Origin: Fibrobacter sp.
Lineage (GTDB): Bacteria > Fibrobacterota > Fibrobacteria > Fibrobacterales > Fibrobacteraceae
Direction: 5' to 3'
Length of the DNA stretch: 64,000 nucleotides
Assembly (NCBI GenBank): GCA_024398875.1
Contig: JAKSIJ010000005.1
Span: 1-64,000, forward strand
This document shows positions 51,854-59,807 of this stretch, one piece after another; position 1 is the first letter of the stretch; each line of letters starts with the position of its first letter. The notes under the pieces were generated by a model. That model had not been told where the DNA came from and did not search any database. It worked only from the letters and a program-made list of their open reading frames with translations. Made by a program: the position numbers and the translations under genes.

Positions 51854-54034
51854 TTATTCAATCTCAATCTTCAAATCCACGCCGGGGAAGCTTCCCTTGG
51901 GATTATTCACCAGCGGGTATAGAAGGCGACGCACAGGATTCAAATCATTTGTCTTCAAATAGAGTTTTGTCCAATGCACATTCTGGACCACGGCAATGAA
52001 GGCGTCAACGGGGCCCAAAACCAGCAGGTTCTTTTCTGAACGACAAATCCGCTCCACTTCCGCCACCGCTTTTTTCAAGAGCGATTCGTCCTTACTCCCC
52101 ATGGAGATGGAAACCAGTTTGCAGAAGGGCGGATAGAAGGCATCCCTGCGCTCATCCATTTCCCGCTCCGCAAAGCCCGCAAAATCATGATGAATGGCAA
52201 ACTGCATTACCGGCTCGTTTGGATTCAGCGTCTGAATCAAGACGTGGCCACCGCCCTCTGCACGGCCCGCGCGTCCCGCGGTCTGGCTCAGGAGTTGAAA
52301 GAGCCGTTCACCGCCGCGAAAATCCGGAATGCCAAGCCCGCTATCTGCACCCACAACGCCAACCAAGTGTACCCCGGGGAAGTCATGTCCCTTGGCTACC
52401 ATTTGCGTCCCGAGCAAAATGTTGTATTCCCGATTGCGGAAGGATTCCAGAATTTTTTCGATGGAGCCCACGTTCTGCGTGGTGTCGCGGTCCATGCGGA
52501 TTACTTTTGCGTTAGGCACCCACTCCTGAATTTCCTCTTCCAGCTTTTCGATGGCACCGCCCACAAACTCGAAGGTTTCGGCCCCGCAACTGAAGCAGGG
52601 CGAATTTACAGGATACAAGAGATTACAGTAATGACAAAGTAACGCCTTGTGCTGTTTATGATAAACTAAGGGGACGTGGCAATGCTTGCAGTAGAGAGTT
52701 TCGCCGCAGGCACTGCAGACGCGAATCTTGGAATAGCCCCGACGATTCATGAGGATGATGGCCTGATGACCGCCCGCGATACACTGCGTGAGGGCATCCC
52801 GAAGGTCGGGAAACATGAGGATTCCCTGCTGCTGACGGACCTTCCCCATATCCACGATGTTCACCTGCGGAAGTTCCACCGCGGTGGCACGCTTTTTCAG
52901 GGTGAGATATTTGAGGTGACCCTCTTTTGCGTTGTGGAAAGTTTCAAGGCAAGGCGTTGCCGACCCGAGAACCACCAGAGCGCCGTACTTGTGAGCCAAG
53001 TGATAAGCCAGTTCCCGCGTATGGTAGCGAGGCGCAGGGTCCTGCTGTTTAAAGGAACTGTCATGCTCTTCATCCAGAATCACAACATCAAAATCAAAAG
53101 GCGCGAGAATGGCACTGCGGGTGCCGAGAACAACCTGAGCCTCGCCAGCCAAAACGGAAACATACGCCGCCCGTTTTTTCGGAGCGGAAAGTGCCGAATG
53201 GAGCACCTGGACGGGAACTTGCAGAAAATCTTCAAAACGTTTCGCGGTCTGGGGCGTGAGGCCAATTTCGGGCACGAGAATCAGCACCTTCTTCCCTTGC
53301 CTCAGGGCGGCGAAAGCAAGTTCCTGATAGACGCGGGTCTTGCCAGAGCCCGTGACACCATGCAAAAGCGCACCTCTGAAACCGGACTTCGGAAGTTCTT
53401 CAACCAAGGCATCCAAAGCAGCCTGCTGCTCATCCGTAAGCGGCGGAACCTCTGGCCGCCCGACCCTCGCCTCGACAAAATTCTGCATTCCGCATTCAGC
53501 ATTCAGCATTAGTGCTTCGCACTCATTTTGACTTCGGCTCGGCAATGCCCGAGCAAGCTCGGTCGCTGCACTCGCCTCGACAAAATTCTGCATTCTTAAT
53601 TCTGCATTCTGCATTCTGCATTCTGCATTAGCCACCGCATCCAAGTACTTCTCAAAATCCGCGGGCCAGAACACATCCAGAGCCTTCATGGGCGTGCTGA
53701 TATAATAGCGGGCCACCCATTCCAGCGCCTCCATGTAGCGCTCAGAAAATGTATAGCCCGACGCATGAGGATAAACGCACCGCACATCAAAAGCGGGCCG
53801 TTCCACCAACTTCGCAACCACTGCCAGCATGGGCTTTTTTCGGGTAGCAAACTGCACCCACACCACGCTCCCGCGACGAACCCTCACATCCCCTGGCAAA
53901 TCCTCGGGGATACCGTAGGTAAACACCGACGGCGCCTGTGGAATGTACACCTCGCAAAACCAGCTAAGACTTTGGGCCTTGCACCTGGTTTTGACGGCTT
54001 CTGGAGCCTCCGTTTTTGGAATTCGCTTCGCCAT
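51854..54034 (-). CDS. priA: primosomal replication-restart helicase PriA with in-frame repeat insertion
   Basis: 726 aa from ATG 54034 (GGGGGT just upstream). N-terminal DNA-binding domain (~20-115), then helicase: Walker A HGVTGSGKT (~223), DEEHD (~318) and SGLGIPDFRGGERLFQLLSQTAGRAGR in two motifs, plus eight zinc cysteines (CSACG, CKHC, CHYC, CFSCG; ~447-495). Residues ~135-189, between the DNA-binding part and the helicase, are the translation of a mosaic repeat (NAECRMQNAELRMQN...). The frame is kept. Elsewhere this linker is short, so the insertion is probably tolerated rather than functional. Confidence 0.95.
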   Translation of the reverse strand: MAKRIPKTEAPEAVKTRCKAQSLSWFCEVYIPQAPSVFTYGIPEDLPGDVRVRRGSVVWVQFATRKKPMLAVVAKLVERPAFDVRCVYPHASGYTFSERYMEALEWVARYYISTPMKALDVFWPADFEKYLDAVANAECRMQNAELRMQNFVEASAATELARALPSRSQNECEALMLNAECGMQNFVEARVGRPEVPPLTDEQQAALDALVEELPKSGFRGALLHGVTGSGKTRVYQELAFAALRQGKKVLILVPEIGLTPQTAKRFEDFLQVPVQVLHSALSAPKKRAAYVSVLAGEAQVVLGTRSAILAPFDFDVVILDEEHDSSFKQQDPAPRYHTRELAYHLAHKYGALVVLGSATPCLETFHNAKEGHLKYLTLKKRATAVELPQVNIVDMGKVRQQQGILMFPDLRDALTQCIAGGHQAIILMNRRGYSKIRVCSACGETLYCKHCHVPLVYHKQHKALLCHYCNLLYPVNSPCFSCGAETFEFVGGAIEKLEEEIQEWVPNAKVIRMDRDTTQNVGSIEKILESFRNREYNILLGTQMVAKGHDFPGVHLVGVVGADSGLGIPDFRGGERLFQLLSQTAGRAGRAEGGGHVLIQTLNPNEPVMQFAIHHDFAGFAEREMDERRDAFYPPFCKLVSISMGSKDESLLKKAVAEVERICRSEKNLLVLGPVDAFIAVVQNVHWTKLYLKTNDLNPVRRLLYPLVNNPKGSFPGVDLKIEIE
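53470..53631 (-). repeat. mosaic repeat, copy D, inside the priA coding region
   Basis: About 162 bp. On the minus strand: GAATGCAGAATGC words, TTTTGTCGAGGCGAG, hairpin CCGAG-CTTG-CTCGG (53562-53549), GCCGAGCCGAAGTCAAAATG, hairpin AGTGC-GAA-GCACT (53523-53511), GCTGAATGCGG words, TTTTGTCGAGGCGAG. The length is a multiple of three and all words avoid stops in the priA frame. Confidence 0.9.
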
Positions 54035-54166
54035 TACCCCCAAAAGATAGGTAATTAGGCCCACAAATAGGCAGAAAAAGCCATTATTTCTGACCTTCTT
54101 TAAAACTTTTTAGTTAGATTATGTTATAACGGGTCTGAAGGGGCTCGTCTACCCTATGGAGTTATT

Positions 54167-57124
54167 ATGAGCTTATTGGATGCATTTAAACCGAAATGGC
54201 AAAATTCCAACCCTGAAAAGCGACTGGAGGCCGTTGAAGAGATGGCCATTCAGGAACAGAGCACCTTGGAACGCATCGCCCTTTCCGATGATGATAGTGG
54301 TGTAAGATCTGCTGCAGTGAAGAAACTTTCCCTGATTGCAAGTCTCGCCCAGATTTCTAAAAACGACAGTGAAGCCAGCGTTCGTCGTTTGGCCGAAACC
54401 CGCTACTTTGAAGAAGTCGCCAAGAAGCTCAAGGAATTTCGTGAAGCCGCCAATCCAGAAGTTCTCGCCTTCGTGAACGAGATGAAGGACACGCGCTATG
54501 CCGAAGATTTGCTGAAGAACATGCCCAATTCCGAACTCCGCATGGAGTTGGTGAAGAAGATTGGCAAGATGAATCTTCTCACTCTCGCCGCAAACAGGGA
54601 CGCTAAGGAAGAGATTGCGAAAATTGCCGTGGAACGCATCGAGTCGGAAAATCTTCTCGCTGACATCGCCAAAAATTCCAAGCACACCTCTGTCCGCAAA
54701 ATCGCCGCTGAAAAAATCCGTGCCCAGAAAGAAGTTGATGACGGAGGAAAGAAAGCAGCCATTCTCCTCATGAGCAAGCGTGAAGCCCTTATTCAGCAAG
54801 CGCACCACCTGGCAGCCCAGAAAGAGCCTCTCAACTTCAAGGATCAGTTTGAGGCCTTGATGAAGGAAGCCTCAGAACTCGGCATGGGTCCTGTGCAAAA
54901 GGAATTGGAAGATATCTACGCCAGTTTTGTGAAGTTCTGCAACGAAGCCGACGCAGCCCGCATTGCCGCCGAGAAGGCCGCTGCCGAAAAGGCCGCCATG
55001 AAGGCTCACATGGTGGAACTCTTAGACGAACTGGAAACAGTGATTAATGAAGGCAAAGTGGATGCCCAGGCAGACCGCGTGAACGCCATTATTGCTGAAT
55101 GGACGGAGAAGAAGCCTCAGATGGACGCTCCCGAAATCAAGCGTTTCAACCAGATGTTCTTCAAGGTCCAGGACATGAAGAAGCCCGAACCGGAAGTGCC
55201 CGCTGAAGCAAGCGCGGAAGCCACCGAAAGCAATGCTTCTCGTGCAGCCCTCTTGGAACGCTTGCAGGCTCTGGCCGACACAGACGCTAACGAAACCACA
55301 GGCAAACATCTCCACTTCATCGTCCGCGACTGGGAAAAACTTCCCCTGCTGGAAGGTGAAGACCCGGAACTTCAGACCTACAACACCCTCCGTAACAAAC
55401 TCGGCGAGAAGATTGCTGAATTCAATGCCAACGCCGACAAGATTTTTGAAGAAAAATCTGAAAAGTTGAAGAAACTCATCGAGAAGGTGAAAGGCTTTGA
55501 CGAGAACGAGGACTTCAAGGAACTGAGTCTCAAGTTGAAGAATATTTTCCAGGAATGGAAGAACATCGTCGGCGAACAGAAATTCAAGTTCCACGATTTG
55601 TGGCTGGAATACAAGGCCGCCACGGAACGCTTCCAGGAAATGCGCCAATGGCAGTCCTGGCACAATGAAAACGACCGCGCCACGCTCTTGGAAGAAATGG
55701 AAGCTTTGTCCAAGGAAACCGGAAGTCAGGAAGTACTTGACAAACTCCGCGAAATTTCCAACAAGTGGAAGAACATCGGCCCCACCTCCCCTGCCAAGTT
55801 CAACGAATTCAAAGAAAAGTTCCAGGCTCTGTTTGAACAAATCAAGCAGAACTGCGCCCCCTTCATTGAAGAACGGGCAGCCGAACGGGTGAAGAACCTG
55901 GCCGACAAGGAAGCGCTCTGCCAGAAGGTGGAAGAATTGGTGGCCAATGCCGAAATCTTCTGGAAGGACAAATACAAAGCCATGCAGGAAATCCAGGAAT
56001 CCTGGAAGAACATCGGCATGGTACCCAAGGAAAATTTGAACGCCCTCATGGACCGCTTCAAGGCTGCAACCAACGCCTTCTATGCCCAGCATAAGGAAAG
56101 CATCAAGCAGGAAGACGAAAACCGCGAAGCCAACTACGAAAAGAAGGTGAAACTTTGCGAAGAGGCTGAGGCATTGAAGGATTCCAGCGACTGGAACGCA
56201 ACCTCCAACAAGTTGAAGCAACTTCAGGATGCCTGGAAGGCTGCAGGTCCCGTTCCTAAGAGCAAGTCCGAAGACATCTGGACACGGTTCCGCACCGCAT
56301 GTGACGCCTTCTTCGAGAAGAAGCGCGCCCACTTTGAGGAATTGGATGCAAGCAAGCAGGAAAATCTCACAAAGAAGACCGCCCTCTGCGAAAAGTTGGA
56401 AGCTCTGGATGCAACTGCAGCCTCTGCTGAACTTGTGGAAGCCGTCAAGAATATCAGTGCGGAATGGAAAGCCGTCGGCATGGTGCCCAAGGAATCCGTC
56501 GAAGCTATCAACGACCGCTTTAACGGAAAAATCAATCAGCTTCTCTCCCGCTGTGCAGAAGTGGATGCAGACCTCCGCGCCAAACTGGAAGAGGTAAAGG
56601 CGAAGAAGGCCGAGATGATTGAGAAGGTGAAGCAATTCGCCGAAAGTGCCGGCAGTAATCAGCTGGCCGATGCCGTTCGCGACCTCCAGAAGGAATGGCG
56701 TGAACTGGGATCTTGCGGCATGGACGAGCAGGAAATCTACAAGAGCTTCCGCGAAGCTTGCGATGACTTCTTTACCCGTCGTCGCGACCAGCTGGACATT
56801 CAGGAACAGGCCCGCCAGAACAACCTGCAAAAGAAGGTTCTCCTCTGCGAACAGGCCGAAGACCTGCTGACGGATTTGAATGAAGCTACGGTTGGTGGCG
56901 CCATGAACAAGGTGAAGCACCTCCGTCGCCTCTGGAAAGAAGTGGGAGCTGTTCCTCGTGAACACTCCGACAAGGTGTGGAAGCGTTTCAATGCAGCCTG
57001 CGATCAGGTATTTGCCTTCGGTCGCAAGGACGAGCCTGCTGAAGCCGCACCTGCTGCAAACGAAGCCGCAGCAAGTGAAGCAACAACAGCAGCAAGCGAG
57101 TCCGCTCCGGAAAATCCAGCATAA
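54167..57124 (+). CDS. large DUF349 repeat protein
   Basis: 985 aa, no signal peptide, almost wholly helical and highly charged. N-terminal ~190 residues look like HEAT-type repeats (SGVRSAAVKKLSLIASL, ASVRRLAETRYFEEV). From ~340 on, repeated units with W-K-x-IG-x-VP and RF-x-A-x-x-xF (for example SWKNIGMVPKENLNALMDRF, AWKAAGPVPKSKSEDIWTRF) are DUF349 modules; about eight can be counted. The C-end is Ala/Glu-rich. Function unknown; GGAGT precedes the ATG. A strong terminator follows. Confidence 0.88.
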   Translation: MSLLDAFKPKWQNSNPEKRLEAVEEMAIQEQSTLERIALSDDDSGVRSAAVKKLSLIASLAQISKNDSEASVRRLAETRYFEEVAKKLKEFREAANPEVLAFVNEMKDTRYAEDLLKNMPNSELRMELVKKIGKMNLLTLAANRDAKEEIAKIAVERIESENLLADIAKNSKHTSVRKIAAEKIRAQKEVDDGGKKAAILLMSKREALIQQAHHLAAQKEPLNFKDQFEALMKEASELGMGPVQKELEDIYASFVKFCNEADAARIAAEKAAAEKAAMKAHMVELLDELETVINEGKVDAQADRVNAIIAEWTEKKPQMDAPEIKRFNQMFFKVQDMKKPEPEVPAEASAEATESNASRAALLERLQALADTDANETTGKHLHFIVRDWEKLPLLEGEDPELQTYNTLRNKLGEKIAEFNANADKIFEEKSEKLKKLIEKVKGFDENEDFKELSLKLKNIFQEWKNIVGEQKFKFHDLWLEYKAATERFQEMRQWQSWHNENDRATLLEEMEALSKETGSQEVLDKLREISNKWKNIGPTSPAKFNEFKEKFQALFEQIKQNCAPFIEERAAERVKNLADKEALCQKVEELVANAEIFWKDKYKAMQEIQESWKNIGMVPKENLNALMDRFKAATNAFYAQHKESIKQEDENREANYEKKVKLCEEAEALKDSSDWNATSNKLKQLQDAWKAAGPVPKSKSEDIWTRFRTACDAFFEKKRAHFEELDASKQENLTKKTALCEKLEALDATAASAELVEAVKNISAEWKAVGMVPKESVEAINDRFNGKINQLLSRCAEVDADLRAKLEEVKAKKAEMIEKVKQFAESAGSNQLADAVRDLQKEWRELGSCGMDEQEIYKSFREACDDFFTRRRDQLDIQEQARQNNLQKKVLLCEQAEDLLTDLNEATVGGAMNKVKHLRRLWKEVGAVPREHSDKVWKRFNAACDQVFAFGRKDEPAEAAPAANEAAASEATTAASESAPENPA

Positions 57125-57142
57125 GCAGAAAACATCATGCTT

Positions 57143-57173
57143 AAAAGGATGGCCGTTCGGTCATCCTTTTTTT
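57143..57173 (+). terminator. intrinsic terminator after the DUF349 gene
   Basis: AAAAGGATGGCC, loop GTTC, GGTCATCCTTTT with one G-T pair, then more T residues, in the gap before sua5. Confidence 0.9.
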
Positions 57174-57187
57174 ATTTTTGCACCATC

Positions 57188-58153
57188 ATGAAATTTCCGC
57201 CATGGACCAGCGTTGAAGAAGCCGCTCGCCTGCTAAAGCAGGGCGAAGTTGTAGCCATTCCCACAGAAACGGTCTATGGACTAGCCGGGAATGCCTTCGA
57301 GTCCAAGGCTCTGGCGAAAATCTTTGCAGCAAAGGAGCGGCCCACCTTCGACCCGCTCATCGTGCACATCTCGGATATTTCCCAGATGGCAGACATCGCC
57401 AAAGATATTCCCGAGGAAGCCTACCAGTTGGCAGAAGCCTTCTGGCCTGGGCCTCTCACCATGATCCTCCCAAAAAAAGATTGCATTCCAGATTTGTGCA
57501 CCAGCGCACTCCCCTCTGTTGCAGTGCGATTCCCGAGCCACCCCGTAGCGCAAGCCATCATCAACGCCTCCGGGCTACCTCTAGCGGCCCCCAGCGCAAA
57601 CCTCTTCAAGCATGTGAGCCCCACCACTGCAGAACATGTGGCGGCACAGCTTAACGACCGCATCGCAGGCATTGTAGACGGCGGCCCTTGCCAGGTTGGC
57701 GTAGAAAGTTCCATCGTCTCTTTAACGGGAAATGTCCCGACGGTACTCCGCCCGGGAGCCATCACGCCCGAAATGGTGAAGAAGGTCTTAGGGCGTGTCG
57801 CCATCAAGGAATCCACCTCCAAGCCTGGAGAAGCTATGCAGGCTCCCGGGCAGTGCGACACCCACTACCGCCCGCAGGTTCCGCTCTACTTCGGCGAAGT
57901 TCCCGCAAACGCAGTACTCCCCAAAAACACGGTGCGTATCGCCTTCGGGAATTATCAGGGAATTATTCCAGCGGCAGTTAATTTATCTGCAACCGGAGAC
58001 ATGACGGAAGCCACCGCCAAATTATACGCCTATATGCACGATTTGGATGACCCGAAATACGATTTGATTTTGGTGGACCCCATTCCCAACCAAGGCATCG
58101 GGATGGCGCTGAACGACCGCCTGAAGCGGGCCTCCATCAAAACGCTACCCTAA
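57188..58153 (+). CDS. sua5: threonylcarbamoyl-AMP synthase, full-length Sua5
   Basis: 321 aa. Makes threonylcarbamoyl-AMP for t6A37 of ANN-reading tRNAs. YrdC/TsaC domain (~1-200): IPTETVYGLAG (~24), KERPTFDPLIVH (~50), WPGPLTMILPK (~88), VAVRFPSH (~114) and LAAPSANLFKHVSPT (~134). Then linker PGQCDTHYRP (~221) and a Rossmann-like Sua5 domain to the end. The ATG at 57188 starts right after the terminator; the frame opens earlier but crosses that terminator. A shorter paralogue lies at 29858. Confidence 0.95.
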   Translation: MKFPPWTSVEEAARLLKQGEVVAIPTETVYGLAGNAFESKALAKIFAAKERPTFDPLIVHISDISQMADIAKDIPEEAYQLAEAFWPGPLTMILPKKDCIPDLCTSALPSVAVRFPSHPVAQAIINASGLPLAAPSANLFKHVSPTTAEHVAAQLNDRIAGIVDGGPCQVGVESSIVSLTGNVPTVLRPGAITPEMVKKVLGRVAIKESTSKPGEAMQAPGQCDTHYRPQVPLYFGEVPANAVLPKNTVRIAFGNYQGIIPAAVNLSATGDMTEATAKLYAYMHDLDDPKYDLILVDPIPNQGIGMALNDRLKRASIKTLP

Positions 58154-58196
58154 ATCCGCAACCCACGGTGAAATCAACTCTTGCGGACAAAAAAAA

Positions 58197-58225
58197 TCCC
58201 CGGTTTTGAAACCGAGGACTTTTTA
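58197..58225. terminator. bidirectional terminator between sua5 and the DUF3332 gene
   Basis: TCCCCGGTTT, TG, AAACCGAGGA with one mismatch, then CTTTTTAAA on plus and a run of eight T on minus. Serves convergent sua5 and the DUF3332 lipoprotein gene. Confidence 0.88.
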
Positions 58226-58262
58226 AACCTTTCAAGATAAGGTGCGCTCGAGGCGCAGCTTA

Positions 58263-58700
58263 TTACTTGTTGAGTTCGTACTGAGCAACGAGGTTGCCCT
58301 GTTCGTCGAGAGCGCGAACAACGTCAGCGTCGCGTTCGAGAGTGAGGTTAGCCTTTTCGCCAGCAGCAGTGGTGAGTTCCACAGACATGGTGCCATCAGC
58401 GTTCTTCACAGCAGCGATGGAGTTGCCCTGAGCGTCCTGTTCGAAGTAGCTGTCGCCACCAGCGAGAGGATTGGAGCCAGTCCAGAATTCAACAGTGTTG
58501 AGAACGAGACCATCGATGAGGCCAAGGCAGATGCCGTAGATACCGAAGATCATCAGGAAGAAGTGAACGATGGAGTTGAGCCACTTGTTACCAAGGGTTC
58601 CGTTCCAGTCGTGGAGCTTGTTGAAGCAAGCGTTGCTGCCATAGCAGCCAGTGAGAGTAATCATGCCAGCGCAAACGAGAGCGGCGATACCTTTTTTCAT
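58263..58700 (-). CDS. DUF3332 lipoprotein
   Basis: 145 aa. Signal peptide with lipobox LTGC (MKKGIAALVCAGMITLTGC), then YGSNACFNKLHDWNGTLGNKW, IVHFFLMIFGIYGICLGLIDGLVLN and TVEFWTGSNPL, the DUF3332 pattern with one hydrophobic hairpin (~44-68). C-terminal 60 residues form a small beta domain. Function unknown in the family. Its 5' region has a GGAG-type RBS (AAGGAGTAT). Confidence 0.88.
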   Translation of the reverse strand: MKKGIAALVCAGMITLTGCYGSNACFNKLHDWNGTLGNKWLNSIVHFFLMIFGIYGICLGLIDGLVLNTVEFWTGSNPLAGGDSYFEQDAQGNSIAAVKNADGTMSVELTTAAGEKANLTLERDADVVRALDEQGNLVAQYELNK

Positions 58701-58810
58701 TTTAATACTCCTTAAGGATTGAGTTGTTTTACAACGTCATAAATATAAATAAAATTACGCTTTTTGGTAAAATCACTCCATAATTATCAGTTACCTATAT
58801 GACATTTATC

Positions 58811-58866
58811 ACAGTCCCCCGAGCCAGGTTCGGGCACCTCTTTTTGACTAAAATTTTGACTAAAAT
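58811..58866 (+). other. hairpin plus tandem 12-13-mers in an unassigned gap
   Basis: CCCGAG/TTCGGG (58818-58834) followed by CACCTCTTTTTGAC resembles a plus-strand terminator with no gene in front. It is followed by two copies of TTTTGACTAAAA (about 58844-58867). The rest of 58701-58877 is A/T-rich and shows no gene; part of it must hold the DUF3332 promoter. Confidence 0.35.
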
Positions 58867-58877
58867 ACACAAACCAT

Positions 58878-58915
58878 AAAAAAAGACCCGCAACGACATA
58901 ATCTGTTATCGTGCG
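58878..58915 (-). terminator. terminator of tRNA-Pro
   Basis: On the minus strand, GGCTCGCACGATAA pairs imperfectly with TTATGTCGTTGCGGGTC and is followed by seven T residues, just past the 3' end of the tRNA. Confidence 0.75.
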
Positions 58916-58922
58916 AGCCTTA

Positions 58923-58996
58923 TCGGGATGACTGAATTCGAATCAGCGACCTCTTGAACCCCATTCAAGCGCTCTACCAGGCTGAGCTACATCCCG
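58923..58996 (-). tRNA. tRNA-Pro (anticodon GGG)
   Basis: Minus-strand cloverleaf: acceptor CGGGATG/CATCCCG, D-stem GCTC/GAGC, anticodon stem CTTGA/TCAAG around loop ATGGGGT (anticodon GGG), T-arm GCTGA-TTCGAAT-TCAGT with one G-T pair, discriminator A. CCA is not encoded. It reads CCC/CCU proline codons. It stands alone, followed by its own terminator. Confidence 0.95.
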
Positions 58997-59065
58997 TTTT
59001 GTGGGGCAAAAGTTAGTTAAATCGGCCTAAAAAATCAAGGGATTTTAGCAAAAAAAGCCAATTTA

Positions 59066-59788
59066 TCACTGCCAGTAGCCAATGACCAGCACCTCCGGAG
59101 TGGCCTTCGGGTGCATCTTACTCTTGAAGCCCACAATTTTCCGGATGCTCTTCTGCTTCAATTCAAAGCCCTCGCGCAGGAGGCCCTTGGTACTGAGGGT
59201 GATTTTCATGCCAGGAACCTTACCGCCTTCCTTAATCTGGTCCAGTTTGTCCACATTCAGCATCACGGGCTTCGCCTTCATGGAGAATTCGCGGGATGCA
59301 AGGGAATCTAAAGCCAAGTCCGGACGTTCACGTTTGTTGGAGCACCACACGTAGAAGGACCACTCCCGCTTTTCGCCCGGTTTGTAAAAGCCTGCGTCGA
59401 ACATCTTTTCGCCAAAGAAGAAGGGAGCATTCACCATTCCCGTAAGTTGTGCGGTATAGGGCGTTCCATCTGTCCCCACCATCACCACCACAGGATTCAC
59501 CTCGCCTTCCATGCCAGAGAAATCCATATCGAATTCGATGGTCACCGCAGCGTTAGGCGCAATCTTCTGTGGAAAATTGAAGTTGCTCATTCCCACGCCC
59601 TGGCCCATGACATTTTCCAAGGCGATTTCCTTGGAGGTCACGTTGGCGCCCTTGATGACCAAATGCTTCACCTCGCCCTGATCCACGGAACCAATGGGAT
59701 AAGGCTCTGGAACAAAACGGATGATATCGTCTGCAAAAAGAGAGGCTACGCCAACAAGGGAAATTCCAACAATTCTAGATAAAGTCAT
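59066..59788 (-). CDS. exported DUF1573-like protein
   Basis: 240 aa. Signal peptide (~1-19, ending SLFA). Residues ~30-120 (QGEVKHLVIKGANVTSKEI, APNAAVTIEFDMDF) resemble the Ig/ASH-like DUF1573 sandwich, often periplasmic. The C-terminal half (~125-240) is another strand-rich domain ending VLVIGYWQ, not recognised. 19 bp downstream of the GH5 stop on the same strand, so probably co-transcribed with it. Confidence 0.75.
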   Translation of the reverse strand: MTLSRIVGISLVGVASLFADDIIRFVPEPYPIGSVDQGEVKHLVIKGANVTSKEIALENVMGQGVGMSNFNFPQKIAPNAAVTIEFDMDFSGMEGEVNPVVVMVGTDGTPYTAQLTGMVNAPFFFGEKMFDAGFYKPGEKREWSFYVWCSNKRERPDLALDSLASREFSMKAKPVMLNVDKLDQIKEGGKVPGMKITLSTKGLLREGFELKQKSIRKIVGFKSKMHPKATPEVLVIGYWQ

Positions 59789-59807
59789 TTAGCTATCCAC
59801 AAAAAAA

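Noticed and set aside
55022-56965. 647-codon open frame opposite the DUF349 gene
   Set aside because: Leu/Phe-rich shadow of a Lys/Glu-rich helical repeat protein; no start context or family match.
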